From Ruminococcus sp. UBA7013 (GTDB lineage Bacteria > Bacillota > Clostridia > Oscillospirales > Ruminococcaceae), in contig DJXD01000128.1 in NCBI GenBank assembly GCA_002449585.1, positions 22,842-66,327 of the forward strand: DNA of 43,486 nt, in the 5' to 3' direction. Below are positions 15,843 through 23,441 of this stretch, one piece after another. The position numbers and the translations under genes are program-made. The notes under the pieces are model-generated. The model did not search any database, had not been told where the DNA came from, and saw only the letters and a program-made list of their open reading frames with translations. Position 1 is the first letter of the stretch. Each line of letters starts with the position of its first letter.

Positions 15843-16481
15843 TCAGCCACGTTTTTTATTATCATTGTCAATGCCTTTGCGCCAAAGATTGGAGAGTTTC
15901 TGCGATCTTCTCATTTCTGAAACAGATGCTGATACAGATTGATACAGCATGTCTGTGCCTTGCTCATCCGCAAGATAATTCACGGAACGTTCAGCAGGAA
16001 TGCCCATTTTTGCGCCTTCTGTGACAGCATCCATATTTGCACCGATGAAAATAAATTCCCAGCCCTGCGCCTTTTTCTCTTCAATCATAGATTTGATTTT
16101 TTCATGTGTATAGCGTCGGCTTGCATTTTCCAAACCATCTGTAATGATCACAAACATGGTATTATCCGGCACATCTTCTTTCCGGATATATTTGTGAATT
16201 TGGGTAATATGTGCAATTGTGTTTCCGACAGCATCCAGCAGGGCAGTATTGCCACGGACAATATAATCTTTATTTGTCAGTGGCTGAATTTCTTTGATAG
16301 AAATTCGATCATGCAGTGTTTGCATTTCATGATCAAACAGAATTGTAGTCACGAGTGCATCGCCTTGTTCCTGCTTCTGCTTGTCGATCATGCTATTGAA
16401 TCCGCCAATGGTGTCTTTTTCCAGACCATGCATAGAGCCGCTTCGATCCAGAATAAAAACAAGTTCAGTGATTTGATTCAT
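15843..16481 (-). CDS. Von Willebrand factor A domain protein
   Basis: A 212-residue cytosolic protein made almost entirely of one vWA domain. The metal-ion-dependent adhesion site is complete: DRSGS (D12, S14, S16), T79 in RGNTALLDAVG, and D115 in VIITDGLENAS. There is no signal peptide or membrane segment, so it probably acts inside the cell, as stand-alone vWA proteins linked to TerY-like or phage-associated functions do. No partner gene (AAA ATPase, Ter protein, phosphatase) lies next to it, so the role is open. The ATG is preceded by GGAGG on the minus strand. Confidence 0.85.
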   Translation of the reverse strand: MNQITELVFILDRSGSMHGLEKDTIGGFNSMIDKQKQEQGDALVTTILFDHEMQTLHDRISIKEIQPLTNKDYIVRGNTALLDAVGNTIAHITQIHKYIRKEDVPDNTMFVIITDGLENASRRYTHEKIKSMIEEKKAQGWEFIFIGANMDAVTEGAKMGIPAERSVNYLADEQGTDMLYQSVSASVSEMRRSQKLSNLWRKGIDNDNKKRG

Positions 16482-16502
16482 GAAAACGCCTCCTTTTTTA
16501 TT

Positions 16503-16530
16503 ATTATAGCATAAAGATCTGAAAAATCAA
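16503..16530 (-). promoter_or_regulatory. Likely sigma-A promoter of the vWA gene
   Basis: On the minus strand, a TATAAT (16503-16508) is preceded after 16 bases by TTGATT (16525-16530). The -10 lies about 20 bases upstream of the vWA start codon, so the leader would be very short. The region is AT-rich, which lowers specificity. Confidence 0.5.
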
Positions 16531-16600
16531 GTAGATTTATAAAAAATTGTATAGAATGTACAAATCACACCAAGGCTTTTTCACAGATTTCACAAAGAGA

Positions 16601-16629
16601 TTGACTTTTTCGAAGAAAAGCGATATAAT
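16601..16629 (+). promoter_or_regulatory. Sigma-A promoter of the Nudix-HAD gene
   Basis: TTGACT (16601-16606) and a perfect TATAAT (16624-16629) are separated by 17 bases. TAGGAGG follows at 16642-16648 and the ATG at 16656. This is a textbook housekeeping promoter with a short leader. Confidence 0.85.
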
Positions 16630-16655
16630 GAAAAAAACAAATAGGAGGTTTTTTT

Positions 16656-17846
16656 ATGCCGGAATATCAGGATATTTATGATATTCATCGAAATCTGACC
16701 GGGAGAAAAATACAGAGAGGATTGCCCCGGAAAGCGGATGAATTTATTTTGGTCGTGCATTTGTTATTATTTGATCAGCAGGGAAGATTTCTCGTGCAAA
16801 AACGTGTGAAACATAAAGCAAGCTGGCCGGATATGTGGGATATTTCTCTTGGGGGAATCGCTCAGGCAGGTGATGACAGCCGCTCGGCTGTGACCCGTGA
16901 AGCACAGGAAGAATTAGGACTGCATCTTGATTTCACAGAAGAAGAACCGATTTTTTCATTTCGAAATCGAAATATTTTTGATGATTACTGGATAGCACAA
17001 ATTCATTCTGAAAATTTGGAATTAAAATTGCAGCCAGAAGAAGTGCAGGCTGTCCGCTGGGTGACAAAAAATGAATGGCTGGCATTATTGCAAACACATC
17101 AGGTTATTCCCTATTCTTTTCAATGGATATTGTTTGATCTGTATGAGAGACAGTTCCCCGGCACAAGATTATTCCCGTTCGGAGATCCGGAAGAAATCCG
17201 GGGAGTTGTTTTCGATATGGATGGATTATTGCTCGATACAGAACGCATCTGTGACAGAACTTGGACACAGGCCGCTGAACAGATCGGATTTACAGATGTT
17301 GAATTTGCAAAACGTGCCTGCATTGGACTGAATGAAGCCGATACTAGAGCATTTTTTGAAAATCGCTATGGATCAGCGTTTGATTATGATCAATTTCGAT
17401 CATTGGCAAGAAAACTCACAAAAGAAGAGCTGGAAAAGCAGATTCCTGTCAAAGAAGGCGCAGAGGAAATATTGAAATTTTTCAAAGAAAAAGGGCTATT
17501 GCTGGCAGTGGCAAGTTCTACAAGAGAAATCACTGTGAGGGCACAGCTCGAAAAAGCTGGATTACTCAGATATTTTGATGCTGTCATTACCGGTGATATG
17601 GTGACGCATGGAAAGCCTGATCCGGAAATTTTCATAAAAGCTTGTGATGTCTTGCATCTTCCGCCTGAAACATGCCTTGCCTTTGAGGATTCTCTGAATG
17701 GAATCCGGAGCGCATTCCGTGCAAAAATGTATCCGGTGCATGTGCCCGATATTCAGCCCGAAGGTCAGGAGACAATCGCAATGAGCTGGAAAAAATATGA
17801 TTCTTTGACAGAAGCAAGAAAAGCATTGGAAAATAGATTTAGATAA
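16656..17846 (+). CDS. Nudix hydrolase-HAD phosphatase fusion
   Basis: A 396-residue two-domain enzyme. Residues ~1-170 are a Nudix domain resembling the isopentenyl-diphosphate-isomerase-like subgroup. The Nudix box runs from G67 to L89 (GIAQAGDDSRSAVT then REAQEELGL) with Asp in place of the first Glu. Residues ~182-396 are a HAD-superfamily hydrolase of the beta-phosphoglucomutase-like type: D187 and D189 in FDMDGLLLDTE, the Ser/Thr motif ASST, K320 in HGKPDPE, and ED in FEDSLNG. One polypeptide could hydrolyse a nucleoside or sugar diphosphate and then dephosphorylate the product; this is inference. It has its own promoter and no operon partner. Confidence 0.9.
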   Translation: MPEYQDIYDIHRNLTGRKIQRGLPRKADEFILVVHLLLFDQQGRFLVQKRVKHKASWPDMWDISLGGIAQAGDDSRSAVTREAQEELGLHLDFTEEEPIFSFRNRNIFDDYWIAQIHSENLELKLQPEEVQAVRWVTKNEWLALLQTHQVIPYSFQWILFDLYERQFPGTRLFPFGDPEEIRGVVFDMDGLLLDTERICDRTWTQAAEQIGFTDVEFAKRACIGLNEADTRAFFENRYGSAFDYDQFRSLARKLTKEELEKQIPVKEGAEEILKFFKEKGLLLAVASSTREITVRAQLEKAGLLRYFDAVITGDMVTHGKPDPEIFIKACDVLHLPPETCLAFEDSLNGIRSAFRAKMYPVHVPDIQPEGQETIAMSWKKYDSLTEARKALENRFR

Positions 17847-17923
17847 ACTATGAATTGATTTCAAACAAGTCCTGATTTTAAAAAAATTTACATATTTTCG
17901 TAAAATAAATTAGCTGAAATCTG

Positions 17924-17952
17924 TTGACAGATGAGAAATTTACTTGTATAAT
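17924..17952 (+). promoter_or_regulatory. Sigma-A promoter of the GH5 cellulase
   Basis: A perfect TTGACA (17924-17929) and perfect TATAAT (17947-17952) with 17-base spacing lie about 55 bases upstream of the ATG, preceded by an A/T-rich stretch that could act as an UP element. This predicts strong constitutive expression. AAGGGGGAA serves as RBS. Confidence 0.88.
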
Positions 17953-18005
17953 TAAATCAGAATGAAGATTTTTCAGATAGAATTATATTTAAGGGGGAAT
18001 TTTCC

Positions 18006-19889
18006 ATGAAGAAGAATCACGCCGGAAGAATCGCAGCGGCAGCATCTGCATTTGTGCTGACAGCCGCCGGGCTGAATTTCTTCCCGCAGGAAATCGAAAC
18101 AAAGGCCGCATCTCTGACCGGTCAGGATGCGAAAAGCATTACTTCTCAGATGGTAATCGGCTGGAATCTCGGAAATACGCTGGATTGCAGCAATACAGGC
18201 CTGAATAGTACAGATGCTCCTAAAAAATTTGCTACCAAATGGGGCAATCCTGAACCAACTCAGGAATTATTTACAACTGTCAAGAATGCTGGCTTTAATA
18301 CCGTCAGAATCCCGACAACTTGGTATGAACATCTGGAATATGATGAATCTAGTCAGATGTATGTTATCAATGATACATGGATGGATTATGTCAAGCAAAC
18401 AGTGGATTATGCCTATAATCAGGGTATGTTTGTCATTCTGAATGTACATCATGAAGACTGGGTAAATGCAAGTGTATTCACAGATGATACTTATAGCGTC
18501 GCCGCTAAGAAAATGGGCGATATCTGGACACAGATTTCTACAGAATTTGCAGATTATGATCAGCATTTGATCTTTGAAGGGATGAATGAACCCCGTCAGA
18601 CCGGAAACCCCAATGTCAGTGAATGGGGCGATGGTACAGAAGATGGCGGCTATACTTCAAAATATATTAATGATCTCAATGCTGTATTTGTGAATACTGT
18701 CAGAGGACAAGGCTCTGCTGCCAATCAGGAAAGATTGCTGATGCTTCCAGGCTATTGTGCATCATCCAGCACAAAATCCATCAGAAATATTGAAATTCCT
18801 GCTAATGCCGGAAATGTAGCTTTGTCAGTACATGCCTATCTGCCGTATTATTTCACAATGGCAAATGATGAAAAGGCAAACCATGAATTCCCCGGCCAGA
18901 GCGGATGGGGCGAGGTTTATGCCGATTCTCTGACAACATTCTTCAATGATATGAAAGCCATTTCTGATGAGAAAAATGCACCGATTATTATCGGCGAATT
19001 CAGCGCATCTGATTTTAATAATACAGAATCCCGTGTCAACTGGGCAAAGGATTACCTGACAAAGGCAAAAGCTGCCGGAATTCCGTGCGTATTGTGGGAT
19101 AACAATGTAATTGGTTCAGGTGATTTTAATAATGGCGAAGCGCATGGCTATGTGTATCGTTTGACAAATACATGGTATGATGCATCTGCTCCGGTAATTG
19201 AGGCAATGATGGGCGTTTATGGTATTACGCCGGATCTGCCTAAGTATGAAGAATATGTATCTCCGGACTTCAGCTGGTCAAATGTGAAGATTGGCAGTGA
19301 CTGGGTAGAGATTTATAAATCTTCTGCTGGTATGGAGCTGAAAGCATGGGATCCTGCTCCTTTGGGTAACTGGAAAAACTATGTTAATGAAAATTATGAC
19401 TTTGTCATGTTTTATCAGAATGCAGACGATCCTGCATTAGTAATGCAGGCCAGCTCTAAAGATGAAGAGCATAGTTGGAGATATGTCGATCCAACCGGCG
19501 ATAGTGATAGTGATTTTATGGCTCGCTTTACATATGAGGATATTCTCAAAGCGATTGATGGCGCTTTCACGGTGGATGAAGCAGATGACATGTATATGAG
19601 CGCAAGAATGAATGATGTCAAGATCTATGGCATTTTCGCCGTTCCGAAGAACAGCCAGCCAGAAGAAACAACAGAACCTGATACTACTGTTGTGGATGAT
19701 TTCCGGAAGGGTGATGTCAATACAGATGGACAGGTTTCTATTCTGGATGTTGTGACATTACAGAAATATTTGCTTGGCTATAGTGGAATCATCAATCTGA
19801 ATTATAATGCAGATATGAATGATGATAATGTATTGAATATTTATGATCTGGTTCTGCTGAAAAAAGCAATTCTGAATGCAAGAGGTTAA
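18006..19889 (+). CDS. Secreted GH5 endoglucanase with C-terminal type I dockerin
   Basis: A 627-residue cellulase. Residues 1-34 are a signal peptide (cleavage likely after TKA). Residues ~40-410 are a GH5 (subfamily 4-like) catalytic domain with IGWNLGNTLD (51-60), NVHHED (146-151), the acid/base E195 in EGMNEPR, H276 and the nucleophile E331 in IIIGEFSASD. Residues ~415-548 form a separate beta-rich module, possibly a carbohydrate-binding module, that I cannot name. An acidic Thr/Glu linker leads to a type I dockerin (568-627) with two calcium-loop repeats (GDVNTDGQVSILDVVTLQKY and NADMNDDNVLNIYDLVLL). The dockerin implies attachment to a cohesin scaffoldin encoded elsewhere. It is monocistronic, with its own promoter and terminator. 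Confidence 0.95.
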   Translation: MKKNHAGRIAAAASAFVLTAAGLNFFPQEIETKAASLTGQDAKSITSQMVIGWNLGNTLDCSNTGLNSTDAPKKFATKWGNPEPTQELFTTVKNAGFNTVRIPTTWYEHLEYDESSQMYVINDTWMDYVKQTVDYAYNQGMFVILNVHHEDWVNASVFTDDTYSVAAKKMGDIWTQISTEFADYDQHLIFEGMNEPRQTGNPNVSEWGDGTEDGGYTSKYINDLNAVFVNTVRGQGSAANQERLLMLPGYCASSSTKSIRNIEIPANAGNVALSVHAYLPYYFTMANDEKANHEFPGQSGWGEVYADSLTTFFNDMKAISDEKNAPIIIGEFSASDFNNTESRVNWAKDYLTKAKAAGIPCVLWDNNVIGSGDFNNGEAHGYVYRLTNTWYDASAPVIEAMMGVYGITPDLPKYEEYVSPDFSWSNVKIGSDWVEIYKSSAGMELKAWDPAPLGNWKNYVNENYDFVMFYQNADDPALVMQASSKDEEHSWRYVDPTGDSDSDFMARFTYEDILKAIDGAFTVDEADDMYMSARMNDVKIYGIFAVPKNSQPEETTEPDTTVVDDFRKGDVNTDGQVSILDVVTLQKYLLGYSGIINLNYNADMNDDNVLNIYDLVLLKKAILNARG

Positions 19890-19900
19890 TCACATAAAAA

Positions 19901-19926
19901 TGCCCCCGGTATCGGGGGCAATTTTT
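19901..19926. terminator. Bidirectional terminator after the GH5 gene
   Basis: The hairpin TGCCCCCG / CGGGGGCA (19901-19920, 8 base pairs) is followed by ATTTTT on the plus strand and has ATTTTTAT on the minus side. It serves the GH5 gene and the convergent membrane-protein pair. Confidence 0.9.
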
Positions 19927-19938
19927 AATAGCAGAGAG

Positions 19939-20637
19939 TTAATTTTTTCTGTCCAGATCGAAATCAAGATTTTCATCCGGGATTTTGGCATAATAAAATG
20001 TTCCGTCATTCATCTTGATCACAACACCAGCAGAGATTGCATAATCTGTTTTATAATATGTGAATATGGTTTTTCCGGGTGAGGAAAGCGGATACTGAGA
20101 TTGTAAATTTAGATCTGTGAACGGATTTGCATCCGTTTTTCTTAGAATATATGTGCGGAAACGTTCTTTATAATCAGCCGTATAATATACAAAAGTTAGA
20201 TGCATCTTGTCATAGTCTACAAAAATAGAATTATGATGCAGTGGCAACCCCATTAGCTGATAGATGCTTTTATGATCATAAGAAATAATATCTTCCGCCT
20301 GTGCATAATAGCGATGAACAAAAACACGATCAATCCGGTTTCTGACATAATCACCTGAGAGAATCAGAAAGCCAAGCATTCCGGATAAAACAGCATATAG
20401 CAAAGTACGGCCGATTTTGATCGGAACAGGACTTCCCAGATGATTACTATTAGAGATCAATACAGCACAAATTAGATAGATCAGAAATGCAGGAATCAAT
20501 GCAGCGATGATAGCAGTGATTGATAATTGCATGGAAATAAAGCCCATCAGAAGCAGAACCGCCAATGTAACATAAATCACAATAAATATAATAACTAGAG
20601 ATAAAATTTTTGTAATCACAGAGAAAATAGAATTCAT
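19939..20637 (-). CDS. Membrane protein of unknown function, 3 TM helices plus soluble domain
   Basis: I do not recognise the family. The 232-residue product has hydrophobic segments at about residues 9-34, 38-62 and 78-95, the last followed by GDYVRNRID. A ~135-residue soluble C-terminal region then follows, probably outside the cell, with alternating strands and many Tyr/Asp residues. The start lies 4 bases after the stop of the 887-residue membrane protein, so the two are surely co-transcribed and probably act together. The GDY motif recalls GDYXXLXY proteins that accompany DUF2157 membrane proteins in other bacteria, but the match here is weak. Confidence 0.75.
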   Translation of the reverse strand: MNSIFSVITKILSLVIIFIVIYVTLAVLLLMGFISMQLSITAIIAALIPAFLIYLICAVLISNSNHLGSPVPIKIGRTLLYAVLSGMLGFLILSGDYVRNRIDRVFVHRYYAQAEDIISYDHKSIYQLMGLPLHHNSIFVDYDKMHLTFVYYTADYKERFRTYILRKTDANPFTDLNLQSQYPLSSPGKTIFTYYKTDYAISAGVVIKMNDGTFYYAKIPDENLDFDLDRKN

Positions 20638-20641
20638 AAAT

Positions 20642-23305
20642 TCACCATGTCCATGTTTTGAAGAGATCTAATTTTTTTGCAGGCTCATCAGGATGTTCTG
20701 CATGATAACGATTTTTATATTCAGAATAAGATGCGATGCCAATTAAAGTGATTCCAGCTAAAAACAGATATGCTCCCCAATGCAGAGATGTCCAGAATTT
20801 CCAGGTCAATTTGATTGTCATGAGTACAAGAACCGAAAAACCTAGCGTAAACCAGCGTAGTTTTTTGAAGAAAAAGCTCCCGGCCAGAATGCTAAAGCTA
20901 AATAACATCATCAGAATAGCATCAGATGCATTTCCAAAGCTCAGACTTGCAAATAATAAGCATAATGTTGTGAAGCAATACATTCCAAATCTTGCCTTGT
21001 GAATTCGTTCTTTATAGCTCTCCGGAAGAATCCAGAGTAATGACAGGATAAATAAATGCATCGGGAATAAATATAATAATATCTGCAATGTTTTCATATC
21101 TGAATGACGAAGTTCCATAAATACATCAAATGGATCATTGATGTTATGAAAGAAAATGCTCAGGCAGGCAAATGCAGAAGCGGATACAAGGGGCTTATAA
21201 GGGCTGTTTACTCTGCCAAGATACAGCAGGGAATAACATGCCAGAAACAGACAAGTCAGAATAGAAGGATACCAGTCAATTGTGAATGCTGCCCCAAAAA
21301 TGGGCAAAATACCCATAATCAGCGGCCAATCCGTCTGTACCATGCCATTCTCACGGATGCGGAATTGAGGAACAAGCAGCCGACCCATTCCAGCATAGAT
21401 GGCTAATAAAATCAGATAACAGAAAAATTGTGCGGCTGGGCTGTCAAGCTCTTCTCCGATCATGACATTAAACATCAGAAACAGCATGAAAAGCTGAGGA
21501 ATGCATCCGGTATTGTGCAGTTTTCGGCAGAAGGCCGCAGAAAAAATGATCAGAGGGAAGCATAATAAAAATTCAGCACTGGTGTTGGAATCATTCAGAA
21601 TATAGAAACAACAGATCACAGAAATCAAAACGGAGATCGTCTCAAGATAAGGAATTGTGTTCTGTGTCCGGAAATGTCTCCGGAAAAAGAAGACTTCCGC
21701 TAGATATAGAATTGTCAGCATCAGGAAAGAAAGTACCCATGCAATAGAGATTTCTGTAACCAGATTGAGAGAAGCACAGCAGGAAACTGTTAGAAAGGCG
21801 ATGAATGTCAATGCACAATAAGTTTCAAGCAGAAATCTTTCTGTGATATGTGCATAGATCAAACCGCTTAACATTCCGGCAGTGCAAAGCCAGAAAAGCA
21901 GGATATGCGGATAATCAAAATTCAGAAATAAGATGCTACAGCATGTGCCGATGGAAACCGCCAACGGCCATAATTTTTTTCTGATAAATGCTTGTATCAG
22001 AAGTAGCAGGGAAGCCATCACCAGCAGGAGCGCAATGAGATTGCTTTGTGTATTGATCGCATCAAGCACTAATGTAAATACAAGCATCAGATGCAGGGCA
22101 AGCATTTTGGAATCTGATGACAGCGCATTTTTCTGGATCTTGGTGAAAAAGAAGCCGATCAGGAGACAAAGATATAAAATAATCATGAAGCTGTGAATTT
22201 TCTCCAGACTGATCGGCACACAGATCAGCAAGACAGGAACTGTAAAAATCATTCCGGCATTGCCATAAGTTTCTTTCAATTCCGGGCGCAGTTTGGGCAT
22301 ATTCCGGAGACTCATCAAGAGCAGGGCTGTCATGCCACAGGTAAACAGAAAATTTTCAAATGAAAAGAAATCATAATGCACATAAAATCCAAAGTCTTCC
22401 GGAAGCAGTTTCGGAATCTGAGAAAAGGCCATACAAAGACTCATCACAGAACCAAATACACCAATATGAAATTTGTGGGAAATAAATCTGGAATTGCAGA
22501 ATAAAACTGCGGTGATGAAAGATAATATCATTGCGGCAAGTTTTGCATCAGAAGAAACGACCCTCAGCAAAAAAGCCGTCATGATATTGACAAAATATAA
22601 ATAACTTGGAATCGCCTTTGCAACATGGGGCTTGTCATGTTTCCTGAGAAATAATTCACATAAAATAGAGGCTGTCACGGCGAAAGCGGTGCAGAAAATG
22701 CCGGATAATGCTGTCTGTAAAATATAATAATCAGAATCAATGCACTGCATGATCAAGAAATTGCTCAAGGAGCACCATGTTCCAAATAATCCGGCCAATG
22801 ACATCCATACAAGAAAGCCGCTTTGATATTTTCTCTGCCCGAAGAATGTGCAGGCTGAAAAGCTCATGCAGATGATGGATAACAGCAGATAACCTCCATC
22901 TCCCTGAAAGGAAAACCATGATCCGAATAATTGAAATGCGCCAATCCCGGCAATTCCCAGCGGCAGAAAGATACATCCAAGAATGAAAAAGGCCAAGCCT
23001 GTCCGATGCAGACGGAATATTTTATCTGCTAGGGCGTTTGCACTGAATGCGATCACACTCGCAGATAATAGACCACATGCCCGAAGAACATCAGGAAGCA
23101 TGTTCCAGGTATTTGTTAAAAAGATAATTCCGCCCAGAAACAGGAACAGCACCCCGGCAATTAATAATAATGGAATGGGATTAAAAGGCTTTTTTGGCTT
23201 TTGCATCTGCACAGGCGGCGGATCATAATAAATTTTCGGTCTGTCAGATGTATTTGAATTTGATTTCTCATAAAGATTTGAGTAATCATAATCATTTTGA
23301 TTCAT
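20642..23305 (-). CDS. Very large polytopic membrane protein (DUF2157-like N-terminus)
   Basis: An 887-residue protein with more than 20 hydrophobic stretches and almost no large soluble part. Residues ~1-43 are a hydrophilic Asn/Ser/Pro-rich cytosolic tail. The first helices carry the pattern GGIIFLTNTWNMLPDVLR, reminiscent of DUF2157 proteins (helix, then W-x2-LP-x3-R). No catalytic motif could be seen. The gene pair with the downstream 232-residue protein is preceded by a leader in which the RBS can pair with an upstream C-rich block. Confidence 0.75.
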   Translation of the reverse strand: MNQNDYDYSNLYEKSNSNTSDRPKIYYDPPPVQMQKPKKPFNPIPLLLIAGVLFLFLGGIIFLTNTWNMLPDVLRACGLLSASVIAFSANALADKIFRLHRTGLAFFILGCIFLPLGIAGIGAFQLFGSWFSFQGDGGYLLLSIICMSFSACTFFGQRKYQSGFLVWMSLAGLFGTWCSLSNFLIMQCIDSDYYILQTALSGIFCTAFAVTASILCELFLRKHDKPHVAKAIPSYLYFVNIMTAFLLRVVSSDAKLAAMILSFITAVLFCNSRFISHKFHIGVFGSVMSLCMAFSQIPKLLPEDFGFYVHYDFFSFENFLFTCGMTALLLMSLRNMPKLRPELKETYGNAGMIFTVPVLLICVPISLEKIHSFMIILYLCLLIGFFFTKIQKNALSSDSKMLALHLMLVFTLVLDAINTQSNLIALLLVMASLLLLIQAFIRKKLWPLAVSIGTCCSILFLNFDYPHILLFWLCTAGMLSGLIYAHITERFLLETYCALTFIAFLTVSCCASLNLVTEISIAWVLSFLMLTILYLAEVFFFRRHFRTQNTIPYLETISVLISVICCFYILNDSNTSAEFLLCFPLIIFSAAFCRKLHNTGCIPQLFMLFLMFNVMIGEELDSPAAQFFCYLILLAIYAGMGRLLVPQFRIRENGMVQTDWPLIMGILPIFGAAFTIDWYPSILTCLFLACYSLLYLGRVNSPYKPLVSASAFACLSIFFHNINDPFDVFMELRHSDMKTLQILLYLFPMHLFILSLLWILPESYKERIHKARFGMYCFTTLCLLFASLSFGNASDAILMMLFSFSILAGSFFFKKLRWFTLGFSVLVLMTIKLTWKFWTSLHWGAYLFLAGITLIGIASYSEYKNRYHAEHPDEPAKKLDLFKTWTW

Positions 23306-23312
23306 AAAAATA

Positions 23313-23354
23313 CCCCCTCTGAATTTGTTATTAGTTAGTACGCCTGAGAGGGGG
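23313..23354 (-). promoter_or_regulatory. Possible RBS-masking hairpin ahead of the 887-residue membrane protein
   Basis: In the minus-strand leader CCCCCTCT (23347-23354) is fully complementary to AGAGGGGG (23313-23320), which is the only purine-rich RBS candidate ahead of the ATG. The loop is 26 bases. Folding would hide the RBS. Confidence 0.5.
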
Positions 23355-23372
23355 AAAAATTACGGAAAAATC

Positions 23373-23402
23373 TGCACAAAAATAAAATATGATTTTTGTG
23401 CA
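23373..23402. repeat. 11-base perfect inverted repeat in the intergenic region
   Basis: TGCACAAAAAT and ATTTTTGTGCA form an 11-base perfect inverted repeat separated by eight A/T bases. It has no T-run typical of the neighbouring terminator and lies between the L,D-transpeptidase terminator and the membrane-protein leader. It could be an operator or an mRNA stem; the sequence does not decide. Confidence 0.55.
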
Positions 23403-23436
23403 AAAAAACAAAAGCAGGAAATATTCCTGCTTTTGT
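23403..23436 (-). terminator. Terminator of the L,D-transpeptidase gene
   Basis: On the minus strand the stem AAAAGCAGGA / TCCTGCTTTT (10 base pairs, loop ATATT) is followed by GTTTTTTTG. It begins about six bases after the stop codon at 23442. Confidence 0.9.
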
Positions 23437-23441
23437 AATGA

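Noticed and set aside
15939..16514. Plus-strand 191-codon open frame opposite the vWA gene
   Set aside because: Cys/Ile/Phe-rich translation with no domain; the minus-strand vWA protein has a full metal-binding motif and a good RBS.
17847..17905. Terminator after the Nudix-HAD gene
   Set aside because: Only a 5-base-pair A/T stem around TTTAC/GTAAA is seen; too weak to list.
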